This document shows positions 12,221 through 26,320 of a stretch of DNA of 64,000 bases, one piece after another. Both the position numbers and the translations under genes were made by a program. A model generated the notes under the pieces. It was given only the letters and a program-made list of their open reading frames with translations. It was not told the origin of the DNA and searched no databases. Location of the stretch: the NCBI RefSeq assembly GCF_027744825.2, contig NC_071351.1, positions 18,489,001 through 18,553,000 on the forward strand, in the 5' to 3' direction. Source of the stretch: Synchiropus splendidus (lineage: Eukaryota > Chordata > Actinopteri > Syngnathiformes > Callionymidae). Position 1 is the first letter of the stretch; each line of letters opens with the position of its first letter.

Positions 12221-14476
12221 GTGGGTTTCGGAACGCCAAACATAAAAGTGTTGATAACTTTGGAAAAACACTTCAGACAGTTTAGATTTGATGTGCAACT
12301 ACTAGAAAGACCCTTTCTGCTATAGTGGGAGGTTAAAATTTCATGTTCTGAAGCTTCCCTGAAAAGTTATGGCACAATGCGTAAAAACGCTATTCAGCCT
12401 GAGATAAGGTGGGTTTCGGAACGCCAAACATAAAAGTGTTGATAACTTTGGAAAAACACTTCAGACAGTTTAGATTTGATGTGCAACTACTAGAAAGACC
12501 CTTTCTGCTATAGTGGGAGGTTAAAATTTCATGTTCTGAAGCTTCCCTGAAAAGTTATGGCACAATGCACAAAAACGCTTTTCAGCCTGAGATAAGGTGG
12601 GTTTCGGAACGCCAAACATAAAAGTGTTGATAACTTTCGAAAAACACTTCAGACAGCTTAGATTTGATGTGCACCTACTAGAAAGACCCTTTCTGCTATA
12701 GTAGGAGGTTAAAATTTCATGTTCTGAAGCTTCCCTGAAAAGTTATGGCACAATGCGTAAAAACGCTTTTCAGCCTGAGATAAGGTGGGTTTCGGAACGC
12801 CAAACATAAAAGTGTTGATAACTTTGGAAAAACACTTCAGACAGTTTAGATTTGATGTGCAACTACTAGAAAGACCCTTTCTGCTATAGTGGGAGGTTAA
12901 AATTTCATGTTCTGAAGCTTCCCTGAAAAGTTATGGCACAATGCACAAAAACGCTTTTCAGCCTGAGATAAGGTGGGTTTCGGAACGCCAAACATAAAAG
13001 TGTTAATTACTTTGGAAAAACACTTCAGACAGTTTAGATTTGATGTGCAACTACTAGAAAGACCCTTTCTGCTATAGTGGGAGGTTAAAATTTCATGTTC
13101 TGAAGCTTCCCTGAAAAGTTATGGCACAATGCACAAAAACGCTTTTCAGCCTGAGATAAGGTGGGTTTCGGAACGCCAAACATAAAAGTGTTGATAACTT
13201 TCGAAAAACACTTCAGAGAGCTTAGATTTGATGTGCACCTACTAGAAAGACCCTTTCTGCTATAGTGGGAGGTTAAAATTTCATGTTCTGAAGCTTCCCT
13301 GAAAAGTTATGGCACAATGCGTAAAAACGCTTTTCAGCCTGAGATAAGGTGGGTTTCGGAACGCCAAACATAAAAGTGTTGATAACTTTGGAAAAACACT
13401 TCAAACAGTTTAGATTTGATGTGCAACTACTAGAAAGACCCTTTCTGCTATAGTGGGAGGTTAAAATTTCATGTTCTGAAGCTTTCCTGAAAAGTTATGG
13501 CACAATGCACAAAAACGCTTTTCAGCCTGAGATAAGGTGGGTTTCGGAACGCCAAACATAAAAGTGTTGATAACTTTTGAAAAACACTTCAGACAGCTTA
13601 GATTTGATGTGCAACTACTAGAAAGACCCTTTCTGCTATAGTGGGAGGTTAAAATTTCATGTTCTGAAGCTTCCCTGAAAAGTTATGGCACAATGCACAA
13701 AAACGCTTTTCAGCCTGAGATAAGGTGGGTTTCGGAACGCCAAACATAAAAGTGTTGATAACTTTGGAAAAACACTTCAGACAGTTTAGATTTGATGTGC
13801 AACTACTAGAAAGACCCTTTCTGCTATAGTGGGAGGTTAAAATTTCATGTTCTGAAGCTTCCCTGAAAAGTTATTGCACAATGCACAAAAACGCTTTTCA
13901 GCCTGAGATAAGGTGGGTTTCGGAACGCCAAACATAAAAGTGTTGATAACTTTCGAAAAACACTTCAGAGAGCTTAGATTTGATGTGCACCTACTAGAAA
14001 GACCCTTTCTGCTATAGTGGGAGGTTAAAATTTCATGTTCTGAAGCTTCCCTGAAAAGTTATGGCACAATGCGTAAAAACGCTTTTCAGCCTGAGATAAG
14101 GTGGGTTTCGGAACGCCAAACATAAAAGTGTTGATAACTTTGGAAAAACACTTCAGACAGTTTAGATTTGATGTGCAACTACTAGAAAGACCCTTTCTGC
14201 TATAGTGGGAGGTTAAAATTTCATGTTCTGAAGCTTTCCTGAAAAGTTATGGCACAATGCACAAAAACGCTTTTCAGCCTGAGATAAGGTGGGTTTCGGA
14301 ACGCCAAACATAAAAGTGTTGATAACTTTTGAAAAACACTTCAGACAGCTTAGATTTGATGTGCAACTACTAGAAAGACCCTTTCTGCTATAGTGGGAGG
14401 TTAAAATTTCATGTTCTGAAGCTTCCCTGAAAAGTTATGGCACAATGCACAAAAACGCTTTTCAGCCTGAGATAAG
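12221..14476 (+). repeat. 12-monomer copy of the 13-monomer block, one unit lost
   Basis: The order is G, G, C, G, A33, C, g, T, G, C, g, T. It matches 9777-12220 except that the third unit (A33, at 10153) is missing. The A172 unit recurs at 12221 (offset 13 units) and the T151 unit at 13725 (offset 12 units), so exactly one unit was lost or gained between them. Confidence 0.8.
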
Positions 14477-15416
14477 GTGGGTTTTGGAACGCCATACATA
14501 AAAGTGTTGATAACTTTGGAAAAACACTTCAGACAGTTTAGATTTGATGTGCAACTACTAGAAAGACCCTTTCTGCTATAGTGGGAGGTTAAAATTTCAT
14601 GTTCTGAAGCTTCCCTGAAAAGTTATGGCACAATACACAAAAACGCTTTTCAGCCTGAGATAAGGTGGGTTTCGGAACGCCAAACATAAAAGTGTTGATA
14701 ACTTTGGAAAAACACTTCAGACAGTTTAGATTTGATGTGCAACTACTAGAAAGACCCTTTCTGCTATAGTGGGAGGTTAAAATTTCATGTTCTGAAGCTT
14801 CCCTGAAAAGTTATGGCACAATGCACAAAAACGCTTTTCAGCCTGAGATAAGGTGGGTTTCGGAACGCCAAACATAAAAGTGTTGATAACTTTCGAAAAA
14901 CACTTCAGACAGCTTAGATTTGATGTGCACCTACTAGAAAGAACCTTTCTGCTATAGTGGGAGGTTAAAATTTCATGTTCTGAAGCTTTCCTGAAAAGTT
15001 ATGGCACAATGCACAAAAACGCTTTTCAGCCTGAGATAAGGTGGGTTTCGGAACGCCAAACATAAAAGTGTTGATAACTTTCGAAAAACACTTCAGAGAG
15101 CTTAGATTTGATGTGCACCTACTAGAAAGACCCTTTCTGCTATAGTGGGAGGTTAAAATTTCATGTTCTGAAGCTTCCCTGAAAAGTTATGGCACAATGC
15201 GTCAAAACGCTTTTCAGCCTGAGATAAGGTGGGTTTCGGAACGCCAAACATAAAAGTGTTGATAACTTTGGAAAAACACTTCAGACAGCTTAGATTTGAT
15301 GTGCAACTACTAGAAAGACCCTTTCTGCTATAGTGGGAGGTTAAAATTTCATGTTCTGAAGCTTCCCTGAAAAGTTATGGCACAATGCACAAAAACGCTT
15401 TTCAGCCTGAGATAAG

Positions 15417-18400
15417 GTGGGTTTCGGAACGCCAAACATAAAAGTGTTGATAACTTTCGAAAAACACTTCAGAGAGCTTAGATTTGATGTGCACCTACTA
15501 GAAAGACCCTTTCTGCTATAGTGGGAGGTTAAAATTTCATGTTCTGAAGCTTCCCTGAAAAGTTATGGCACAATGCGTAAAAACGCTTTTCAGCCTGAGA
15601 TAAGGTGGGTTTCGGAACGCCAAACATAAAAGTGTTGATAACTTTGGAAAAACACTTCAGACAGTTTAGATTTGATGTGCAACTACTAGAAAGACTCTTT
15701 CTGCTATAGTGGGAGGTTAAAATTTCATGTTCTGAAGCTTTCCTGAAAAGTTATGGCACAATGCACAAAAACGCTTTTCAGCCTGAGATAAGGTGGGTTT
15801 CGGAACGCCAAACATAAAAGTGTTGATAACTTTTGAAAAACACTTCAGACAGCTTAGATTTGATGTGCAACTACTAGAAAGACCCTTTCTGCTATAGTGG
15901 GAGGTTAAAATTTCATGTTCTGAAGCTTCCCTGAAAAGTTATGGCACAATGCACAAAAACGCTTTTCAGCCTGAGATAAGGTGGGTTTCGGAACGCCAAA
16001 CATAAAAGTGTTGATAACTTTGGAAAAACACTTCAGACAGTTTAGATTTGATGTGCAACTACTAGAAAGACCCTTTCTGCTATAGTGGGAGGTTAAAATT
16101 TCATGTTCTGAAGCTTCCCTGAAAAGTTATGGCACAATGCACAAAAACGCTTTTCAGCCTGAGATAAGGTGGGTTTCGGAACGCCAAACATAAAAGTGTT
16201 GATAACTTTGGAAAAACACTTCAGACAGTTTAGATTTGATGTGCAACTACTAGAAAGACCCTTTCTGCTATAGTGGGAGGTTAAAATTTCATGTTCTGAA
16301 GCTTTCCTGAAAAGTTATGGCACAATGCACAAAAACGCTTTTCAGCCTGAGATAAGGTGGGTTTCGGAACGCCAAACATAAAAGTGTTGATAACTTTGGA
16401 AAAACACTTCAGACAGTTTAGATTTGATGTGCAACTACTAGAAAGACCCTTTCTGCTATAGTGGGAGGTTAAAATTTCATGTTCTGAAGCTTTCCTGAAA
16501 AGTTATGGCACAATGCACAAAAACGCTTTTCAACCTGAGATAAGGTGGGTTTCGGAACGCCAAACATAAAAGTGTTGATAACTTTTGAAAAACACTTCAG
16601 AGAGCTTAGATTTGATGTGCAACTACTAGAAAGACCCTTTCTGCTATAGTGGGAGGTTAAAATTTCATGTTCTGAAGCTTCCCTGAAAAGTTATGGCACA
16701 ATGCACAAAAACGCTTTTCAGCCTGAGATAAGGTGGGTTTCGGAACGCCAAACATAAAAGTGTTGATAACTTTGGAAAAACACTTCAGACAGTTTAGATT
16801 TGATGTGCAACTACTAGAAAGACCCTTTCTGCTATAGTGGGAGGTTAAAATTTCATGTTCTGAAGCTTCCCTGAAAAGTTATGGCACAATGCGTAAAAAC
16901 GCTATTCAGCCTGAGATAAGGTGGGTTTCGGAACGCCAAACATAAAAGTGTTGATAACTTTGGAAAAACACTTCAGACAGTTTAGATTTGATGTGCAACT
17001 ACTAGAAAGACCCTTTCTGCTATAGTGGGAGGTTAAAATTTCATGTTCTGAAGCTTCCCTGAAAAGTTATGGCACAATGCACAAAAACGCTTTTCAGCCT
17101 GAGATAAGGTGGGTTTCGGAACGCCAAACATAAAAGTGTTGATAACTTTGGAAAAACACTTCAGACAGCTTAGATTTGATGTGCAACTACTAGAAAGACC
17201 CTTTCTGCTATAGTGGGAGGTTAAAATTTCATGTTCTGAAGCTTCCCTGAAAAGTTATGGCACAATGCACAAAAACGCTTTTCAGCCTGAGATAAGGTGG
17301 GTTTCGGAACGCCAAACATAAAAGTGTTGATAACTTTGGAAAAACACTTCAGACAGTTTAGATTTGATGTGCAACTACTAGAAAGACCCTTTCTGCTATA
17401 GTGGGAGGTTAAAATTTCATGTTCTGAAGCTTTCCTGAAAAGTTATGTCACAATGCACAAAAACGCTTTTCAGCCTGAGATAAGGTGGGTTTCGGAACGC
17501 CAAACATAAAAGTGTTGATAACTTTTGAAAAACACTTCAGACAGCTTAGATTTGATGTGCAACTACTAGAAAGACCCTTTCTGCTATAGTGGGAGGTTAA
17601 AATTTCATGTTCTGAAGCTTCCCTGAAAAGTTATGGCACAATGCACAAAAACGCTTTTCAGCCTGAGATAAGGTGGGTTTCGGAACGCCAAACATAAAAG
17701 TGTTGATAACTTTGGAAAAACACTTCAGACAGTTTAGATTTGATGTGCAACTACTAGAATGACCCTTTCTGCTATAGTGGGAGGTTAAAATTTCATGTTC
17801 TGAAGCTTCCCTGAAAAGTTATGGCACAATGCACAAAAACGCTTTTCAGCCTGAGATAAGGTGGGTTTCGGAACGCCAAACATAAAAGTGTTAATAACTT
17901 TGGAAAAACACTTCAGACAGTTTAGATTTGATGTGCAACTACTAGAAAGACCCTTTCTGCTATAGTGGGAGGTTAAAATTTCATGTTCTGAAGCTTCCCT
18001 GAAAAGTTATGGCACAATGCACAAAAACGCTTTTCAGCCTGAGATAAGGTGGGTTTCGGAACGCCAAACATAAAAGTGTTGATAACTTTCGAAAAACACT
18101 TCAGAGAGCTTAGATTTGATGTGCACCTACTAGAAAGACCCTTTCTGCTATAGTGGGAGGTTAAAATTTCATGTTCTGAAGCTTCCCTGAAAAGTTATGG
18201 CACAATGCGTGAAAACGCTTTTCAGCCTGAGATAAGGTGGGTTTCGGAACGCCAAACATAAAAGTGTTGATAACTTTGGAAAAACACTTCAGACAGTTTA
18301 GATTTGATGTGCAACTACTAGAAAGACCCTTTCTGCTATAGTGGGAGGTTAAAATTTCATGTTCTGAAGCTTCCCTGAAAAGTTATGGCACAATGCACAA

Positions 18401-19552
18401 AAACGCTTTTCAGCCTGAGATAAGGTGGGTTTCGGAACGCCAAACATAAAAGTGTTAATAACTTTGGAAAAACACTTCAGACAGTTTAGATTTGATGTGC
18501 AACTACTAGAAAGACCCTTTCTGCTATAGTGGGAGGTTAAAATTTCATGTTCTGAAGCTTCCCTGAAAAGTTATGGCACAATGCGTAAAAACGCTTTTCA
18601 GCCTGAGATAAGGTGGGTTTCGGAACGCCAAACATAAAAGTGTTGATAACTTTGGAAAAACACTTCAGACAGTTTAGATTTGATGTGCAACTACTAGAAA
18701 GACCCTTTCTGCTATAGTGGGAGGTTAAAATTTCATGTTCTGAAGCTTTCCTGAAAAGTTATGGCACAATGCACAAAAACGCTTTTCAGCCTGAGATAAG
18801 GTGGGTTTCGGAACGCCAAACATAAAAGTGTTGATAACTTTTGAAAAACACTTCAGACAGCTTAGATTTGATGTGCAACTACTAGAAAGACCCTTTCTGC
18901 TATAGTGGGAGGTTAAAATTTCATGTTCTGAAGCTTCCCTGAAAAGTTATGGCACAATGCACAAAAACGCTTTTCAGCCTGAGATAAGGTGGGTTTCGGA
19001 ACGCCAAACATAAAAGTGTTGATAACTTTCGAAAAACACTTCAGACAGCTTAGATTTGATGTGCACCTACTAGAAAGACCCTTTCTGCTATAGTGGGAGG
19101 TTAAAATTTCATGTTCTGAAGCTTCCCTGAAAAGTTATGGCACAATGCGTAAAAACGCTTTTCAGCCTGAGATAAGGTGGGTTTCGGAACGCCAAACATA
19201 AAAGTGTTGATAACTTTGGAAAAACACTTCAGACAGTTTAGATTTGATGTGCAACTACTAGAAACACCCTTTCTGCTATAGTGGGAGGTTAAAATTTCAT
19301 GTTCTGAAGCTTCCCTGAAAAGTTATGGCACAATGCACAAAAACGCTTTTCAGCCTGAGATAAGGTGGGTTTCGGAACGCCAAACATAAAAGTGTTAATA
19401 ACTTTGGAAAAACACTTCAGACAGTTTAGATTTGATGTGCAACTACTAGAAAGACACTTTCTGCTATAGTGGGAGGTTAAAATTTCATGTTCTGAAGCTT
19501 CCCTGAAAAGTTATGGCACAATGCACAAAAACGCTTTTCAGCCTGAGATAAG
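15417..19552 (+). repeat. 22-monomer higher-order repeat, copy 1
   Basis: Twenty-two units (4136 bp) repeated directly after. Private marks inside: T92 in the g unit at 15605, A177 at 16357, A172 with GT at 16733, C61 on a G background at 17109, T152 at 17297, T88 at 17673, A33 with GT at 18425, and A92 at 19365. Confidence 0.9.
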
Positions 19553-22500
19553 GTGGGTTTCGGAACGCCAAACATAAAAGTGTTGATAACTTTCGAAAAA
19601 CACTTCAGAGAGCTTAGATTTGATGTGCACCTACTAGAAAGACCCTTTCTGCTATAGTGGGAGGTTAAAATTTCATGTTCTGAAGCTTCCCTGAAAAGTT
19701 ATGGCACAATGCGTAAAAACGCTTTTCAGCCTGAGATAAGGTGGGTTTCGGAACGCCAAACATAAAAGTGTTGATAACTTTGGAAAAACACTTCAGACAG
19801 TTTAGATTTGATGTGCAACTACTAGAAAGACTCTTTCTGCTATAGTGGGAGGTTAAAATTTCATGTTCTGAAGCTTTCCTGAAAAGTTATGGCACAATGC
19901 ACAAAAACGCTTTTCAGCCTGAGATAAGGTGGGTTTCGGAACGCCAAACATAAAAGTGTTGATAACTTTTGAAAAACACTTCAGACAGCTTAGATTTGAT
20001 GTGCAACTACTAGAAAGACCCTTTCTGCTATAGTGGGAGGTTAAAATTTCATGTTCTGAAGCTTCCCTGAAAAGTTATGGCACAATGCACAAAAACGCTT
20101 TTCAGCCTGAGATAAGGTGGGTTTCGGAACGCCAAACATAAAAGTGTTGATAACTTTGGAAAAACACTTCAGACAGTTTAGATTTGATGTGCAACTACTA
20201 GAAAGACCCTTTCTGCTATAGTGGGAGGTTAAAATTTCATGTTCTGAAGCTTCCCTGAAAAGTTATGGCACAATGCACAAAAACGCTTTTCAGCCTGAGA
20301 TAAGGTGGGTTTCGGAACGCCAAACATAAAAGTGTTGATAACTTTGGAAAAACACTTCAGACAGTTTAGATTTGATGTGCAACTACTAGAAAGACCCTTT
20401 CTGCTATAGTGGGAGGTTAAAATTTCATGTTCTGAAGCTTTCCTGAAAAGTTATGGCACAATGCACAAAAACGCTTTTCAGCCTGAGATAAGGTGGGTTT
20501 CGGAACGCCAAACATAAAAGTGTTGATAACTTTGGAAAAACACTTCAGACAGTTTAGATTTGATGTGCAACTACTAGAAAGACCCTTTCTGCTATAGTGG
20601 GAGGTTAAAATTTCATGTTCTGAAGCTTTCCTGAAAAGTTATGGCACAATGCACAAAAACGCTTTTCAACCTGAGATAAGGTGGGTTTCGGAACGCCAAA
20701 CATAAAAGTGTTGATAACTTTTGAAAAACACTTCAGACAGCTTAGATTTGATGTGCAACTACTAGAAAGACCCTTTCTGCTATAGTGGGAGGTTAAAATT
20801 TCATGTTCTGAAGCTTCCCTGAAAAGTTATGGCACAATGCACAAAAACGCTTTTCAGCCTGAGATAAGGTGGGTTTCGGAACGCCAAACATAAAAGTGTT
20901 GATAACTTTGGAAAAACACTTCAGACAGTTTAGATTTGATGTGCAACTACTAGAAAGACCCTTTCTGCTATAGTGGGAGGTTAAAATTTCATGTTCTGAA
21001 GCTTCCCTGAAAAGTTATGGCACAATGCGTAAAAACGCTATTCAGCCTGAGATAAGGTGGGTTTCGGAACGCCAAACATAAAAGTGTTGATAACTTTGGA
21101 AAAACACTTCAGACAGTTTAGATTTGATGTGCAACTACTAGAAAGACCCTTTCTGCTATAGTGGGAGGTTAAAATTTCATGTTCTGAAGCTTCCCTGAAA
21201 AGTTATGGCACAATGCACAAAAACGCTTTTCAGCCTGAGATAAGGTGGGTTTCGGAACGCCAAACATAAAAGTGTTGATAACTTTGGAAAAACACTTCAG
21301 ACAGCTTAGATTTGATGTGCAACTACTAGAAAGACCCTTTCTGCTATAGTGGGAGGTTAAAATTTCATGTTCTGAAGCTTCCCTGAAAAGTTATGGCACA
21401 ATGCACAAAAACGCTTTTCAGCCTGAGATAAGGTGGGTTTCGGAACGCCAAACATAAAAGTGTTGATAACTTTGGAAAAACACTTCAGACAGTTTAGATT
21501 TGATGTGCAACTACTAGAAAGACCCTTTCTGCTATAGTGGGAGGTTAAAATTTCATGTTCTGAAGCTTTCCTGAAAAGTTATGTCACAATGCACAAAAAC
21601 GCTTTTCAGCCTGAGATAAGGTGGGTTTCGGAACGCCAAACATAAAAGTGTTGATAACTTTTGAAAAACACTTCAGACAGCTTAGATTTGATGTGCAACT
21701 ACTAGAAAGACCCTTTCTGCTATAGTGGGAGGTTAAAATTTCATGTTCTGAAGCTTCCCTGAAAAGTTATGGCACAATGCACAAAAACGCTTTTCAGCCT
21801 GAGATAAGGTGGGTTTCGGAACGCCAAACATAAAAGTGTTGATAACTTTGGAAAAACACTTCAGACAGTTTAGATTTGATGTGCAACTACTAGAATGACC
21901 CTTTCTGCTATAGTGGGAGGTTAAAATTTCATGTTCTGAAGCTTCCCTGAAAAGTTATGGCACAATGCACAAAAACGCTTTTCAGCCTGAGATAAGGTGG
22001 GTTTCGGAACGCCAAACATAAAAGTGTTAATAACTTTGGAAAAACACTTCAGACAGTTTAGATTTGATGTGCAACTACTAGAAAGACCCTTTCTGCTATA
22101 GTGGGAGGTTAAAATTTCATGTTCTGAAGCTTCCCTGAAAAGTTATGGCACAATGCACAAAAACGCTTTTCAGCCTGAGATAAGGTGGGTTTCGGAACGC
22201 CAAACATAAAAGTGTTGATAACTTTCGAAAAACACTTCAGAGAGCTTAGATTTGATGTGCACCTACTAGAAAGACCCTTTCTGCTATAGTGGGAGGTTAA
22301 AATTTCATGTTCTGAAGCTTCCCTGAAAAGTTATGGCACAATGCGTAAAAACGCTTTTCAGCCTGAGATAAGGTGGGTTTCGGAACGCCAAACATAAAAG
22401 TGTTGATAACTTTGGAAAAACACTTCAGACAGTTTAGATTTGATGTGCAACTACTAGAAAGACCCTTTCTGCTATAGTGGGAGGTTAAAATTTCATGTTC

Positions 22501-23688
22501 TGAAGCTTCCCTGAAAAGTTATGGCACAATGCACAAAAACGCTTTTCAGCCTGAGATAAGGTGGGTTTCGGAACGCCAAACATAAAAGTGTTAATAACTT
22601 TGGAAAAACACTTCAGACAGTTTAGATTTGATGTGCAACTACTAGAAAGACCCTTTCTGCTATAGTGGGAGGTTAAAATTTCATGTTCTGAAGCTTCCCT
22701 GAAAAGTTATGGCACAATGCGTAAAAACGCTTTTCAGCCTGAGATAAGGTGGGTTTCGGAACGCCAAACATAAAAGTGTTGATAACTTTGGAAAAACACT
22801 TCAGACAGTTTAGATTTGATGTGCAACTACTAGAAAGACCCTTTCTGCTATAGTGGGAGGTTAAAATTTCATGTTCTGAAGCTTTCCTGAAAAGTTATGG
22901 CACAATGCACAAAAACGCTTTTCAGCCTGAGATAAGGTGGGTTTCGGAACGCCAAACATAAAAGTGTTGATAACTTTTGAAAAACACTTCAGACAGCTTA
23001 GATTTGATGTGCAACTACTAGAAAGACCCTTTCTGCTATAGTGGGAGGTTAAAATTTCATGTTCTGAAGCTTCCCTGAAAAGTTATGGCACTATGCACAA
23101 AAACGCTTTTCAGCCTGAGATAAGGTGGGTTTCGGAACGCCAAACATAAAAGTGTTGATAACTTTCGAAAAACACTTCAGACAGCTTAGATTTGATGTGC
23201 ACCTACTAGAAAGACCCTTTCTGCTATAGTGGGAGGTTAAAATTTCATGTTCTGAAGCTTCCCTGAAAAGTTATGGCACAATGCGTAAAAACGCTTTTCA
23301 GCCTGAGATAAGGTGGGTTTCGGAACGCCAAACATAAAAGTGTTGATAACTTTGGAAAAACACTTCAGACAGTTTAGATTTGATGTGCAACTACTAGAAA
23401 GACCCTTTCTGCTATAGTGGGAGGTTAAAATTTCATGTTCTGAAGCTTCCCTGAAAAGTTATGGCACAATGCACAAAAACGCTTTTCAGCCTGAGATAAG
23501 GTGGGTTTCGGAACGCCAAACATAAAAGTGTTAATAACTTTGGAAAAACACTTCAGACAGTTTAGATTTGATGTGCAACTACTAGAAAGACACTTTCTGC
23601 TATAGTGGGAGGTTAAAATTTCATGTTCTGAAGCTTCCCTGAAAAGTTATGGCACAATGCACAAAAACGCTTTTCAGCCTGAGATAAG
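19553..23688 (+). repeat. 22-monomer higher-order repeat, copy 2
   Basis: All eight marks of copy 1 recur at +4136 bp (19741, 20493, 20869, 21245, 21433, 21809, 22561, 23501). By eye I saw about four differences over 4136 bp: site 58 (16545/20681), GTGAAAAC versus GTAAAAAC (18049/22185), C89 only in 19177, and CACTATGC only in 22937. This points to a very recent duplication. A further C-g pair follows at 23689-24064 before the order diverges. Confidence 0.9.
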
Positions 23689-24440
23689 GTGGGTTTCGGA
23701 ACGCCAAACATAAAAGTGTTGATAACTTTCGAAAAACACTTCAGAGAGCTTAGATTTGATGTGCACCTACTAGAAAGACCCTTTCTGCTATAGTGGGAGG
23801 TTAAAATTTCATGTTCTGAAGCTTCCCTGAAAAGTTATGGCACAATGCGTAAAAACGCTTTTCAGCCTGAGATAAGGTGGGTTTCGGAACGCCAAACATA
23901 AAAGTGTTGATAACTTTGGAAAAACACTTCAGACAGTTTAGATTTGATGTGCAACTACTAGAAAGACCCTTTCTGCTATAGTGGGAGGTTAAAATTTCAT
24001 GTTCTGAAGCTTTCCTGAAAAGTTATGGCACAATGCACAAAAACGCTTTTCAGCCTGAGATAAGGTGGGTTTCGGAACGCCAAACATAAAAGTGTTGATA
24101 ACTTTGGAAAAACACTTCAGACAGTTTAGATTTGATGTGCAACTACTAGAAAGACCCTTTCTGCTATAGTGGGAGGTTAAAGTTTCATGTTCTGAAGCTT
24201 TCCTGAAAAGTTATGGCACAATGCACAAAAACGCTTTTCAGCCTGAGATAAGGTGGGTTTCGGAACGCCAAACATAAAAGTGTTGATAACTTTTGAAAAA
24301 CACTTCAGACAGCTTAGATTTGATGTGCAACTACTAGAAAGACCCTTTCTGCTATAGTGGGAGGTTAAAATTTCATGTTCTGAAGCTTCCCTGAAAAGTT
24401 ATGGCACAATGCACAAAAACGCTTTTCAGCCTGAGATAAG

Positions 24441-26320
24441 GTGGGTTTCGGAACGCCAAACATAAAAGTGTTGATAACTTTGGAAAAACACTTCAGACAG
24501 TTTAGATTTGATGTGCAACTACTAGAAAGACCCTTTCTGCTATAGTGGGAGGTTAAAATTTCATGTTCTGAAGCTTCCCTGAAAAGTTATGGCACAATGC
24601 GTAAAAACGCTTTTCAGCCTGAGATAAGGTGGGTTTCGGAACGCCAAACATAAAAGTGTTGATAACTTTGGAAAAACACTTCAGACAGTTTAGATTTGAT
24701 GTGCAACTACTAGAAAGACCCTTTCTGCTATAGTGGGAGGTTAAAATTTCATGTTCTGAAGCTTCCCTGAAAAGTTATGGCACAATGCACAAAAACGCTT
24801 TTCAGCCTGAGATAAGGTGGGTTTCGGAACGCCAAACATAAAAGTGTTAATAACTTTGGAAAAACACTTCAGACAGTTTAGATTTGATGTGCAACTACTA
24901 GAAAGACCCTTTCTGCTATAGTGGGAGGTTAAAATTTCATGTTCTGAAGCTTTCCTGAAAAGTTATGGCACAATGCACAAAAACGCTTTTCAGCCTGAGA
25001 TAAGGTGGGTTTCGGAACGCCAAACATAAAAGTGTTGATAACTTTCGAAAAACACTTCAGAGAGCTTAGATTTGATGTGCACCTACTAGAAAGACCCTTT
25101 CTGCTATAGTGGGAGGTTAAAATTTCATGTTCTGAAGCTTCCCTGAAAAGTTATGGCACAATGCGTAAAAACGCTTTTCAGCCTGAGATAAGGTGGGTTT
25201 CGGAACGCCAAACATAAAAGTGTTGATAACTTTGGAAAAACACTTCAGACAGTTTAGATTTGATGTGCAACTACTAGAAAGACCCTTTCTGCTATAGTGG
25301 GAGGTTAAAATTTCATGTTCTGAAGCTTTCCTGAAAAGTTATGGCACAATGCACAAAAACGCTTTTCATCCTGAGATAAGGTGGGTTTCGGAACGCCAAA
25401 CATAAAAGTGTTGATAACTTTTGAAAAACACTTCAGACAGCTTAGATTTGATGTGCAACTACTAGAAAGACCCTTTCTGCTATAGTGGGAGGTTAAAATT
25501 TCATGTTCTGAAGCTTCCCTGAAAAGTTATGGCACAATGCACAAAAACGCTTTTCAGCCTGAGATAAGGTGGGTTTCGGAACGCCAAACATAAAAGTGTT
25601 GATAACTTTGGAAAAACACTTCAGACAGTTTAGATTTGATGTGCAACTACTAGAAAGACCCTTTCTGCTATAGTGGGAGGTTAAAATTTCATGTTCTGAA
25701 GCTTCCCTGAAAAGTTATGGCACAATGCACAAAAACGCTTTTCAGCCTGAGATAAGGTGGGTTTCGGAACGCCAAACATAAAAGTGTTAATAACTTTGGA
25801 AAAACACTTCAGACAGTTTAGATTTGATGTGCAACTACTAGAAAGACCCTTTCTGCTATAGTGGGAGGTTAAAATTTCATGTTCTGAAGCTTCCCTGAAA
25901 AGTTATGGCACAATGCACAAAAACGCTTTTCAGCCTGAGATAAGGTGGGTTTCGGAACGCCAAACATAAAAGTGTTGATAACTTTCGAAAAACACTTCAG
26001 AGAGCTTAGATTTGATGTGCACCTACTAGAAAGACCCTTTCTGCTATAGTGGGAGGTTAAAATTTCATGTTCTGAAGCTTCCCTGAAAAGTTATGGCACA
26101 ATGCGTAAAAACGCTTTTCAGCCTGAGATAAGGTGGGTTTCGGAACGCCAAACATAAAAGTGTTAATAACTTTGGAAAAACACTTCAGACAGTTTAGATT
26201 TGATGTGCAACTACTAGAAAGACCCTTTCTGCTATAGTGGGAGGTTAAAATTTCATGTTCTGAAGCTTTCATGAAAAGTTATGGCACAATGCACAAAAAC
26301 GCTTTTCAGCCTGAGATAAG
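24441..26320 (+). repeat. Ten-monomer block, copy 1 (partner at 31773)
   Basis: The order is G(GT), G, A33/T137, C, g, T, G, A33, C, and then an A33/T137 unit carrying A at 139 (26271). The first nine units match 31773-33464 at an offset of 39 units. The A139 unit matches at 40 units, because the partner has one extra G unit (33465). Confidence 0.8.
25757..25944 (+). repeat. Representative A33-type monomer
   Basis: A G-type unit with A instead of G at unit position 33 (GTTAATAAC in place of GTTGATAAC). It is absent from the first 10.1 kb, first appears in the unit at 10153-10340, and is common from there to the end. A later sub-form combines A33 with T137 (for example 42114-42301) and marks the 24-unit higher-order repeat. 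Confidence 0.9.

Noticed and set aside
26057..26272. 71-codon minus-strand reading frame
   Set aside because: It lies wholly within repeat units. Its ATG exists only because of A139 in this unit, it has no domain or upstream signal, and the same frame without ATG is present across the array.
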